NCBI GenBank assembly: GCA_913041495.1
Contig: CAJWHT010000017.1
Coordinates: 1-49,565, forward strand
Direction of reading: 5' to 3'
Length of the DNA: 49,565 bases
From: an uncultured Desulfobacteraceae bacterium
GTDB lineage: Bacteria; Desulfobacterota; Desulfobacteria; Desulfobacterales; Desulfobacteraceae
In this document: positions 8,818 through 15,941 of the stretch, one piece after another
Numbering within the stretch: position 1 is the stretch's first letter
Layout: each line of letters begins with the position of its first letter
The notes under the pieces: model-generated
The model's database searches: none
Told to the model about the DNA's origin: nothing
What the model saw: only the letters and a program-made list of their open reading frames with translations
Made by a program: the position numbers and the translations under genes

Positions 8818-9282
8818 TCAATCGGCATAGCAGACTTCGATAATCACACGTCCTTTGGTTGTCCTGAACGGAATACTGACCACATGACTGCCGGCATCCA
8901 GGTGGGAAATACTTTCATCTCGTCCGATAACTACCTTTGTGAACTTTACTTTTATTTTTTTATCCAGCTCGGCGATCTTGGTGGTGACATGCCCGGCAAT
9001 CATGTTGCTGATTTCCCCTACGGCATCGGTGATTTCGTCGTTAATCTCTGTCATTTCCTCCCCAAACATGGCAGAAACAATACCTAGTATACTTTTTTCT
9101 GAGAAGGAAATTGCAGCGCTTCCTTCAAGATCACCGGAAATCTCCAATAGCCCTGATATATCGCCTTGTGAAAACTCATTGGTCTTCAAATAGGCGGGCT
9201 CTGGTTTTACTTTCACAAAAGCCGTGGTGTCGAGAATGTGCAAAGCGCCCTCTATAAAAGGGTTCACAAGTGATACGTCCAT
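8818..9282 (-). CDS. cheX: CheX-like CheY-phosphate phosphatase
   Basis: 154-residue protein of the CheC/CheX/FliY group, which removes phosphate from CheY-like regulators. The single ExxN active-site helix is visible as E90-I-S-N93 in AVGEISNMIAGH, as in CheX. There are no membrane segments. It converges with the prepilin peptidase gene (16 bases between). No CheA, CheY or other chemotaxis gene is nearby, so the partner is unknown; motA/motB lie 29 kb away in the window. Confidence 0.82.
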   Translation of the reverse strand: MDVSLVNPFIEGALHILDTTAFVKVKPEPAYLKTNEFSQGDISGLLEISGDLEGSAAISFSEKSILGIVSAMFGEEMTEINDEITDAVGEISNMIAGHVTTKIAELDKKIKVKFTKVVIGRDESISHLDAGSHVVSIPFRTTKGRVIIEVCYAD

Positions 9283-9361
9283 ATTTTTCTCCTATTTTGA
9301 CCAATTCTATGTTGTTTGAAAAAATCTGGCAACGAAATTTTCAAAAAATGTGAATAAATAC

Positions 9362-9390
9362 TTGACACGCACTTCTCAACGACGTAACGT
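9362..9390 (+). promoter_or_regulatory. Probable sigma-70 promoter of the HU gene
   Basis: TTGACA at 9362-9367 and TAACGT at 9385-9390, separated by 17 bases. The -35 is perfect and the -10 is weak (three of six). It would give a leader of about 90 bases before the HU start codon. Confidence 0.45.
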
Positions 9391-9486
9391 ACGCAAAAAG
9401 CTGATTTAAATTTATTTAACTTTTAGGAAGATATTTATCATAAAAAATAGACGAATTCCTAAAAACCAAAAAAAGGAGTGATCAAG

Positions 9487-9756
9487 ATGAACAAAGGCGA
9501 TTTAATCAACAAGGTTTCAGAAGTTCTGAACAGCAAGAAAGAAGCTCAGGCAGCAGTTGATTGCATGATCCAGGCAGTAACAGACGCTCTTTCTAACAAT
9601 GACTCTGTTACCCTCGTTGGCTTTGGTACATTTAAAACAGCCGAAAGAAAAGCCAGGAAAGGTAGAAATCCCCAGACTGGTAAAGAAATCAATATCCCTG
9701 CTAGAAATGTACCCAAATTTGTACCGGGAAAAGCCCTCAAAGACGCCGTAAAATAA
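9487..9756 (+). CDS. hup: DNA-binding protein HU
   Basis: Histone-like dimeric protein that bends and compacts DNA. The 89 residues have the whole HU/IHF fold, including VTLVGFGTF (about 45-53) and the DNA-gripping arm GRNPQTGKEINIPA with its intercalating proline. ATG at 9487 is chosen over the GTG at 9478 because AAGGAG at 9473-9478 is spaced eight bases before it and overlaps that GTG. The gene has its own promoter and a hairpin downstream. Confidence 0.95.
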   Translation: MNKGDLINKVSEVLNSKKEAQAAVDCMIQAVTDALSNNDSVTLVGFGTFKTAERKARKGRNPQTGKEINIPARNVPKFVPGKALKDAVK

Positions 9757-9782
9757 TCGAATCCTTTTTTAAGTAAAAAATT

Positions 9783-9820
9783 ATTCAGGCAGTATTTGAC
9801 ATGGTCAATACTGCCTGAAT
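9783..9820. terminator. Long hairpin between the HU and PilZ genes
   Basis: ATTCAGGCAGTATTTGAC (9783-9800) is the inverse of 9804-9820 except for one bulged T, giving a stem of 17 pairs and a three-base loop. There is no T run after it in the rightward direction, so it would be an imperfect terminator for HU. Leftward it is followed by an A+T tract with six T. It ends 12 bases before the PilZ start codon and could also protect the HU mRNA or affect PilZ translation. Confidence 0.5.
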
Positions 9821-9832
9821 GGGTTTGAGGCC

Positions 9833-10585
9833 ATGGGATTTGAGATTGATAAAATATTTCTCCCTTCGGTAGGGGTTGATCTGGTCTTTGATATGGATTC
9901 ACTAACCCCCGTATCCAGATCATCCATCATCTATGATACAAGTTATGGTGACAAAACCATCACCATTGCTCAGCCTATTGTTCCGGTAACCTCGGAAACC
10001 CGGTTTGACCAACTCCACCTGACAACCATCGTGCATTTTAAACAGCGCAGGGCCAGGGTGGGTCTGGCATGCAAACCGGTAAAATTTATTGATCAGTACC
10101 AACTGGCCAACAACTCGGTTACCAAGGCGCTTGTCATTCAGTACAAGGAACCGCCCATTGAAACCAACATCAGGGCGGCGTTCCGACTCCCCTTAAGCCA
10201 GCGGCACAATATCAAGGCAAAGCTGTTGTTCAATGGTGTGGAATATTTTACCGCCAGGGATTTTAAGATCAAAGACATATCCTTTGCCGGTATGGGGCTT
10301 GTGGTTCCCAAAAAATTTGGCAAAAAGACCAATCCCCTGACAGAGGTCAAGCTCACCACCCCCGTTCCCGTTGGAATGATCTTGGTGGATAAAAATGAGA
10401 AAGACCCCGTTGGCACATTTCCCGTGAAAACCAAGGTGGTCAGGTTGAATCCGAACTACTCAGAGTCCCATATGCTTGTGGGATTAAGGATTACAGCGAT
10501 CATGCCGGAAAGCGAAGATCTTTTGAACCGCTTTATTCACAAAGCCCAGATTGACGAGTTAAAGCGGATCAGCAAAAGAGGATAG
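9833..10585 (+). CDS. PilZ-domain protein with YcgR-like N-terminal domain
   Basis: Probable cyclic-di-GMP receptor. The two parts of the PilZ signature are seen: RxxxR at R114-A-A-F-R118 and DxSxxG at D148-I-S-F-A-G153. The preceding residues, about 1-105, resemble the beta-barrel YcgR-N (flagellar brake) domain. Length 250 residues, no signal peptide. The last 27 bases overlap, tail to tail, the end of the exonuclease I gene. The target (flagellum, pilus or other) is not shown by the context, though motA/motB, CheX and pilus-type genes are in the same window. Confidence 0.8.
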   Translation: MGFEIDKIFLPSVGVDLVFDMDSLTPVSRSSIIYDTSYGDKTITIAQPIVPVTSETRFDQLHLTTIVHFKQRRARVGLACKPVKFIDQYQLANNSVTKALVIQYKEPPIETNIRAAFRLPLSQRHNIKAKLLFNGVEYFTARDFKIKDISFAGMGLVVPKKFGKKTNPLTEVKLTTPVPVGMILVDKNEKDPVGTFPVKTKVVRLNPNYSESHMLVGLRITAIMPESEDLLNRFIHKAQIDELKRISKRG

Positions 10586-12010
10586 TAGCCCCGGGATATA
10601 CCCCTCTAACCAGTCCAATATCTCTATTTGCACAGGCTCAAAATCAGTTTCACCCTGACTGCGGATTTCCGCCAGCTCTTCGAGTGCCTCTTCGCAGGTA
10701 TACTTTGTATCATTTTTATATCCACGAACAGCCTCACCCGGCAGGTTTCCGGCAAGGCGTTCCATATGCGTTAAAAAACCTTGCGACAGCGCATGGCTTG
10801 CCCCCCCGTAATTGCGATCCATAATCCGTCGCGCCATTTCCCTTATGCGTCGGCTCTCAAACCCGTCGCAAGCTTGCGCCTTTTCTCCAATGGATAAGGA
10901 ATGAAACAGGGACATATCCGCTTTTTCCCCGGATGAAAAGAATCCGGCCTGATAAAGGGATGCATCCCAATCAAGATCCGGAATCAACGGATAGGAAAAT
11001 TCCCTGTGATAATTCGCCGTTTTCAAGAAAAGGGCGGGATCTTTGTCCATGATCGACAAATTTTCTTCATGGGCCTGGATCGCCTCTGGCGTAAGCCGCT
11101 GCCAGAACCGATCCAGGCAAGGCAGTATAAAGTATTGATCCGCAGGACGTTTTCGAATCACAAAAATATCGTAAATCCCGTTGATTTCGTCCAGCGCGTC
11201 AAACATCCCGTCCCGATCCGTTCTAAGCCATAGGCCTTGGTTTTTATATGGAAAAGAATTGCCTAGATAGATGACAGGTGCAAGGTAATTCACCCTTGCC
11301 CCAAAGGACACGGACACCATAATCCCCATGCTAAAGCGCTGGGTTCCCACCGAGACAAGCCGCCCCAACCGCTCAGACCGATTCAGATCTTCATTTTTAT
11401 CATAAAACCCGAGGACATACTCCCACACCTGGTGTTGCACGGATAAGCGACGCGCCAGACACAGCAAAGCCTCCACATCAGCCATTGCTTCATGCGCCCT
11501 TCCTGAGACCTCAAAGCCATTTTCTTGGCAGATATGCTCCAGCTTCATGCTCGGGTTGCCATCCTCACGCACCGGCCAATCGAGAACGGCGGGATGAAAC
11601 AACCTGAAAACAGTCGCCACCGGGAGCATGTCAATTCGCGAACATCCGTTGGCATATTGATGGGAATACGGATCAAGCAGATTACGATAGAATAGAAATC
11701 TTAAGAACTCGTCATCAAAACCAAGGGAATTGTATCCGCAGGAAATCGTATCAGGCGTGTTAAGCAGCGCGTGTATTTTACATGCCGCCTCATACTCGCA
11801 AATCCCCTGTTCAAGTTCCGCAGGGGTCAGGCAATGGGTCAAAAAAGCGTACGGGGAAGGCACAACATCTGGCCTGAGGCGGATGGTTATGGTTTCTCTG
11901 GCCAACTCATTAAGACATTCATCCGTACGGATACAGGCAAAGGTCAACACCTGATCAAACGCAGGATTCAGTCCGGATGTTTCAATATCGTAAAAGAGAT
12001 AGGTTTTCAT
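10559..12010 (-). CDS. sbcB: Exodeoxyribonuclease I (SbcB)
   Basis: 3'-to-5' single-strand DNA exonuclease of the DnaQ (DEDDh) superfamily, used in recombination and mismatch repair. The N-terminal FYDIETSG gives the first Asp and Glu, and the HEAMADVEALL motif (near residue 180) supplies the catalytic His and the last Asp. The C-terminal half corresponds to the SH3-like and helical domains of E. coli ExoI; 483 residues from ATG 12010 is close to the E. coli length. The frame extends to a TTG at 12028, but neither start has a clear ribosome site, and the family start agrees with ATG. ExoI is best known from Gammaproteobacteria. Confidence 0.88.
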   Translation of the reverse strand: MKTYLFYDIETSGLNPAFDQVLTFACIRTDECLNELARETITIRLRPDVVPSPYAFLTHCLTPAELEQGICEYEAACKIHALLNTPDTISCGYNSLGFDDEFLRFLFYRNLLDPYSHQYANGCSRIDMLPVATVFRLFHPAVLDWPVREDGNPSMKLEHICQENGFEVSGRAHEAMADVEALLCLARRLSVQHQVWEYVLGFYDKNEDLNRSERLGRLVSVGTQRFSMGIMVSVSFGARVNYLAPVIYLGNSFPYKNQGLWLRTDRDGMFDALDEINGIYDIFVIRKRPADQYFILPCLDRFWQRLTPEAIQAHEENLSIMDKDPALFLKTANYHREFSYPLIPDLDWDASLYQAGFFSSGEKADMSLFHSLSIGEKAQACDGFESRRIREMARRIMDRNYGGASHALSQGFLTHMERLAGNLPGEAVRGYKNDTKYTCEEALEELAEIRSQGETDFEPVQIEILDWLEGYIPGLLSSFADPL

Positions 12011-12033
12011 GGTTACAGGAGATCGCAAACCCG

Positions 12034-12064
12034 AAAAGGGGGAACAAAATAAATTTGCTCCCCC
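12034..12064 (-). terminator. Rho-independent terminator of the rplM-rpsI operon
   Basis: Read leftward: an 11-bp stem with one mismatch (GGGGGAGCAAA, loop of five, TTTGTTCCCCC) followed by TTTT at 12037-12034. It begins about 30 bases after the rpsI stop and ends 24 bases before the sbcB start, so sbcB is probably transcribed separately. Confidence 0.7.
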
Positions 12065-12095
12065 CTCCAGGAGAATCGATACTGTATAAAAAAGA

Positions 12096-12491
12096 CTATC
12101 TTTTTGAGAACTGGAAACTGGCTCTTGCGCCTTTTTTACCGTATTTCTTACGTTCTTTCTGTCTGGAGTCCCGGGTCAGGAATCCGGCGGATTTGAGCAC
12201 ACCGCGAAGCTCCGGATCAGCCAGAACAAGGGCCTTGGAAACCCCAAGCCGAACAGCCCCGGCCTGACCGGTCTGTCCGCCACCCATTACGGTAACTTTG
12301 ATATCAAAGGCATCGGCCTTATCCGCCAAAACAAGAGGAGAGGTCAGCACATCCTGGTTTACTGAGATGTCGAAGTAATCTTCCATCTCTCTGTTGTTCA
12401 CAACAATCTTGCCGGTACCAGGTATAAGCCACACTTTGGCCACAGAATCTTTCCGCTTACCTGTTGCGTAAAAAACGTTTCCACTTTCCAT
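12096..12491 (-). CDS. rpsI: 30S ribosomal protein S9 (uS9)
   Basis: Small-subunit protein whose C-terminal tail reaches the P-site tRNA. The frame has the uS9 hallmarks [16 protein letters not shown] near the start, [14 protein letters not shown] in the middle and the C-terminal [17 protein letters not shown] tail ending in Lys-Arg. Length 131 residues. It is 23 bases downstream of rplM, the universal gene order. Confidence 0.97.
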   Translation of the reverse strand: MESGNVFYATGKRKDSVAKVWLIPGTGKIVVNNREMEDYFDISVNQDVLTSPLVLADKADAFDIKVTVMGGGQTGQAGAVRLGVSKALVLADPELRGVLKSAGFLTRDSRQKERKKYGKKGARASFQFSKR

Positions 12492-12514
12492 TGATAGTAT
12501 CGCGTCCTTATTCT

Positions 12515-12949
12515 TTAAATTTCAACAACTTCAGGTTTCTGAGCAGCATGGGGATGCTGATCACCTGTGTATACAAACAGTTTTTTGCCAAGTTTTCTGC
12601 CAAGCCTGTTTTTGGGAAGCATTCCCCGGACCGCTCTTTTGAGGATCTCTTCAGGCTTTTTCTCAAGCAGCTCTTTGGCTGTTTCAGACTTGAGCCCGCC
12701 CATGTAACCGGAATGACGGTAGTAAGTTTTCTTGTCCATCTTATTTCCGGTCAGACGAATTTTGTCGGCATTGATCACAACCACCCAGTCTCCCATATCC
12801 ACATGGGGGGTATAAAGCGGGTTGTGCTTACCGCGGATACGATAGGCCACCTGAGACGCAAGCCGTCCCAGCACCATATCTTTTGCATCAATCACACACC
12901 AGTTTTCTTTGTTGTCAGCTCGTTTAGCGCTATATGTATATTTTTTCAA
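12515..12949 (-). CDS. rplM: 50S ribosomal protein L13 (uL13)
   Basis: Early-assembly large-subunit protein. Conserved segments include [16 protein letters not shown] near the N-terminus, the [11 protein letters not shown] stretch and [13 protein letters not shown]. Length 144 residues. AGGAG lies seven bases upstream of the ATG. A good promoter lies immediately before it, so the rplM-rpsI pair need not depend on the leftward run of genes upstream. Confidence 0.97.
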   Translation of the reverse strand: MKKYTYSAKRADNKENWCVIDAKDMVLGRLASQVAYRIRGKHNPLYTPHVDMGDWVVVINADKIRLTGNKMDKKTYYRHSGYMGGLKSETAKELLEKKPEEILKRAVRGMLPKNRLGRKLGKKLFVYTGDQHPHAAQKPEVVEI

Positions 12950-12984
12950 TGTTCCATGCTCCTCTTCATAAAGACAATCAGCGA

Positions 12985-13013
12985 TAAATACATATTTTAC
13001 GGAACAATGTCAA
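12985..13013 (-). promoter_or_regulatory. Sigma-70 promoter of rplM-rpsI
   Basis: Read leftward: TTGACA (13013-13008), 17 bases, then TATTTA (12990-12985). Perfect -35 and near-consensus -10, placed in the gap between the bactofilin stop (13021) and the rplM start (12949). Confidence 0.72.
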
Positions 13014-13020
13014 GCAAATA

Positions 13021-13449
13021 TTATAATTCTATTTGTTTTTCATCACTCAGCTTGGGGGCAAACATACCGGACTCCGATTTGGGACCTGTCATTTTAGGAC
13101 CCTTCATTTTCCCTGTGGTTTTACAGGCCACGTCCGCATTAAGAACACCTCCGTTTTCAACGATCAGGTCCTGGCACTCCACCTTGCCTGCACAGGTGCC
13201 TGTGGACAAAATAATCAACTCTTTGGAGGCCGTCACCTCGCCTTGAAAATTTCCACCGATGGTCAGGCTTGATACCCGCGTGGAACTTGAATCGACACGC
13301 CCGTCCTCTGCGATGATAACGACATCACCATCAATCGTTCCGGTTACTTGCCCCTTGATAATCAGCTTGCCCGTGCTGGAAATAGAGCCTTCTATCTTTA
13401 GCTCTTTATCAATGATGCTTAGATTCTGTTTGTCTTTTTTGCCCACCAT
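13021..13449 (-). CDS. Bactofilin (polymer-forming cytoskeletal protein)
   Basis: Forms nucleotide-independent filaments on the inner face of the membrane that position cell-wall enzymes; the Helicobacter homologue is CcmA. The centre (about 15-110) has the short hydrophobic beta-helix repeats of the bactofilin fold, for example GSISSTGKLIIKGQVTGTI and GNFQGEVTASKELII. The C-terminal tail is short, charged and Met/Lys-rich. Length 142 residues, no membrane segment. It is the last gene of a run csd6, membrane linker, csd4, bactofilin with gaps under ten bases, which points to a role in cell shape. Confidence 0.9.
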   Translation of the reverse strand: MVGKKDKQNLSIIDKELKIEGSISSTGKLIIKGQVTGTIDGDVVIIAEDGRVDSSSTRVSSLTIGGNFQGEVTASKELIILSTGTCAGKVECQDLIVENGGVLNADVACKTTGKMKGPKMTGPKSESGMFAPKLSDEKQIEL

Positions 13450-13458
13450 AAGGTCTCC

Positions 13459-14967
13459 TCAACTGTTTTTAAGAATATCGATGTAAATTTTTCCGACCTC
13501 TTCTCCCCCAAGAGTCGTTACCACGTGATACTTTAGGCCCTTTCTCTCCAGAGAATACCTGGGCATGAGCACCCCCGCCCCTGTATCAATAACGTATCCC
13601 CTATCCTCTCCGTCGTTTCGGCTGTTATTGCCTACAAACCCCTTAAAATTAACAACGTACTCGGACGGATCAATATCACCGGTAATGATATCGACAATCA
13701 CCAACCTGTCCCCGTAGTTCAGGCGGACATGGTCATAGTTATCGACCATAACGGTCTCACCGTTGACTTTTAGTTTGTACCGGATACCGTCTGCCTTTTT
13801 TGAATCGCTGACTGCCAACCGGCCTATGGGCACAGCCCCGGGCGTATCCCGTATATCCAGAAACACCGAACCGCAGGTGTAAAAGTCCTTCTTTGCTTCA
13901 ATCCGGGTGGATTCCAGTATTTTTAACTTTTTTTTCATATCGTTGAATTCATTGCCCAGTCCAATGACATCCACACTCAAGCCGCGTTCGTAATTGGTGA
14001 TGATATCGTGCACCTGGATAACATCCCCGCGCTTAATGGTAAGCCGCTGCATTTTCCCCACCACCACAGGAATGGAATCGTTAACCGAAATTATCATGTA
14101 CTGCATTTCCGGTTTTTTCAAATCAATTCCCGGCGTTTTGGGAATGATATCCATCAACGCCATGAATCCGTCCACCGCCCAGATATGCTGCTTAACCTTC
14201 TGTTCAAGAGGAAGAGACTTTGCCGATTCAATACCGAAGGCCGGGATTTTGCAAATATTCATTGCATAATAGGTGGCTGATCTGCGTTGCTCCTTATGCA
14301 GGCTATCCGGCTGATTCGTTCGATGATTGTTAAAATGAAAGTGCTGGGATGGCACAGGTATTGACGCATTCATCCGCTCGATCACCGTCAGTGCCATCTT
14401 TTCCAGATCAATATCCTTTGCACCGGCATTCTTTGCACGTCTCAGCACAGCCGCATCCGAAATGATTGACTGTCCGTATCGCCCGGGATTTCTCTGTTCG
14501 CTTTCCCATGTGGCGGAATAAAAACCTGAGCCTTCGTGGAGATTGAGGAAACAATCGCTTTGACAAATCAGCTCTTTTAGGACCTCAACGACCTTTGCCT
14601 CATAGTTACGCGTATGATCATCCATGAACTTGCGATTCATATCCTGGTTGATCTGGCGCTCCTTTTTGGTGATGGAGGGGAAATTTGCCCTGGGCACGAC
14701 AATCAGGTTCCCCTTTTCAAGGGATAGATCCGCAAAATAATCGGCTGCCAGAAATCCACCGGGTTCATCTCCCTGGATTCCCCCGACAATTAAAAGGGTC
14801 TTTCCTTCAACCCTCCCGAAACTGCGGAACACGTGAAGTTCATTTTCTTCCCCCTCAAAAAACACCGTATGGGTCTTCTGGCCGGCATGGCACAATCCTG
14901 CGGCCGTCATCAGGACAATGCCAATCAGTGCGTATACAGCCTTTTTTATTCGCAGGGCCATGGCCAC
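13459..14967 (-). CDS. csd4: Csd4-like peptidoglycan tripeptide carboxypeptidase (peptidase M99 family)
   Basis: Periplasmic zinc carboxypeptidase; Helicobacter Csd4 trims the tripeptide of uncrosslinked peptidoglycan to a dipeptide and is needed for helical shape. Residues 1-28 are a signal peptide. The metal site reads Q65-G-D-E68 (GGIQGDEPGG) with H144 (NLHEGSG); a Gln in place of the usual His of M14 enzymes is a mark of Csd4. E247 in FGIESAKSL is the likely catalytic Glu. After about residue 280 there are two beta-rich domains. Length 502, a little longer than Csd4. It starts at GTG 14967 (ATG 14961 is also possible), overlapping the previous stop by one base. Confidence 0.82.
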   Translation of the reverse strand: MAMALRIKKAVYALIGIVLMTAAGLCHAGQKTHTVFFEGEENELHVFRSFGRVEGKTLLIVGGIQGDEPGGFLAADYFADLSLEKGNLIVVPRANFPSITKKERQINQDMNRKFMDDHTRNYEAKVVEVLKELICQSDCFLNLHEGSGFYSATWESEQRNPGRYGQSIISDAAVLRRAKNAGAKDIDLEKMALTVIERMNASIPVPSQHFHFNNHRTNQPDSLHKEQRRSATYYAMNICKIPAFGIESAKSLPLEQKVKQHIWAVDGFMALMDIIPKTPGIDLKKPEMQYMIISVNDSIPVVVGKMQRLTIKRGDVIQVHDIITNYERGLSVDVIGLGNEFNDMKKKLKILESTRIEAKKDFYTCGSVFLDIRDTPGAVPIGRLAVSDSKKADGIRYKLKVNGETVMVDNYDHVRLNYGDRLVIVDIITGDIDPSEYVVNFKGFVGNNSRNDGEDRGYVIDTGAGVLMPRYSLERKGLKYHVVTTLGGEEVGKIYIDILKNS

Positions 14968-15941
14968 TATTCAACAACCAACTCGTTGATTTTCATAGTG
15001 GTTTCAAACTTCAATTTACCGTCATCATTAAAAATATAAACCGCTGCAGTATTGAAAGACTCCGGGGCAGATTGGTTTCTAATGGTGAACTTCACCGGTT
15101 TGAAACGAGAAATGGAAAAATACTGCCCTCTTTTGTAAACGGAAGGCACCCCTTTTTCCATGGGAGAACTGGGTACCACCACCCATTGCGATGGTTGGGA
15201 ATCTTTTGGTTTCAGCACCGTGAAGATGCGCCCGGATATCCCCCCCGGTTTTGTTGATACGTTCCTGATGTCAAAACGGACGATCAATTCCCCGTCTGAA
15301 TTTCCCCGGGATACGGTAAACTCCTCCACTGCCACAAATGGTTCATTTGCAGTCTCAGAGGAACCACTTTTTTCCTCAGCGTCAAAAGAAGAAGATCCGG
15401 ACTCTGCCGCCTCGTCGCGTCCATTCTCCGGCGTACCGGACAGGGGGACTTGGGATGCGTCCTCTGCCGTATCCGGCTCAGGTTCGGGTTTCGGTCTGAC
15501 GTCCGGCTTTGGCGGAACACCGGCCTTTTTCACCTTAGGCGATGCATTGTCAACACTTGCAGCGCTCTTTTTCGCAACAGGTGTTTTTGCTTCGGCAATC
15601 TCCGGCAGCTCGGGCTTTTCACCGGACATAACCAAACGGGCCATCAATAACTCTTTATCCCGGGTGAGCCTGCCCACCTTTTCTTCCAGGGTTGCAAGAT
15701 CAGATGCCAACGCTTTATTTTCCTTGTTGGCCATGTCAAATAAGGCATACAGGCCTGCGGCACAGACAAGTCCGACAACGCTTGTGATAAACAGCAGGTA
15801 AAGCATTACCTTCAGGTGTCCGCCGGGACGCATCTCGCCAAAATCGTCCACCACAAGAATCTTTTTTTTGCGGCTGGTTTTATGTGGTTTGGGTTTTGCC
15901 CGGGCTATTTCCCTTTCCAATTCTCGCGATATATCTTCCAT
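14967..15941 (-). CDS. Unrecognised bitopic membrane protein with coiled coil and C-terminal beta domain, in cell-shape cassette
   Basis: I do not recognise this 324-residue protein. Visible parts: a basic cytoplasmic tail (1-43, with KPKPHKTSRKKKILVVDD), one transmembrane segment (about 45-68), a short coiled coil (about 70-105, ANKENKALASDLATLEEKVG), a long Pro/Glu/Ser-rich linker (about 110-205) and a C-terminal globular part (about 208-324) that looks like a beta sandwich. It starts 37 bases inside the csd6-like gene, in another frame, with AGGTGG before the ATG, and its stop overlaps csd4. The position and topology suggest a scaffold between cytoplasmic bactofilin and periplasmic enzymes, similar in role to Helicobacter Csd5, but sequence kinship is not shown. 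Confidence 0.75.
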   Translation of the reverse strand: MEDISRELEREIARAKPKPHKTSRKKKILVVDDFGEMRPGGHLKVMLYLLFITSVVGLVCAAGLYALFDMANKENKALASDLATLEEKVGRLTRDKELLMARLVMSGEKPELPEIAEAKTPVAKKSAASVDNASPKVKKAGVPPKPDVRPKPEPEPDTAEDASQVPLSGTPENGRDEAAESGSSSFDAEEKSGSSETANEPFVAVEEFTVSRGNSDGELIVRFDIRNVSTKPGGISGRIFTVLKPKDSQPSQWVVVPSSPMEKGVPSVYKRGQYFSISRFKPVKFTIRNQSAPESFNTAAVYIFNDDGKLKFETTMKINELVVE

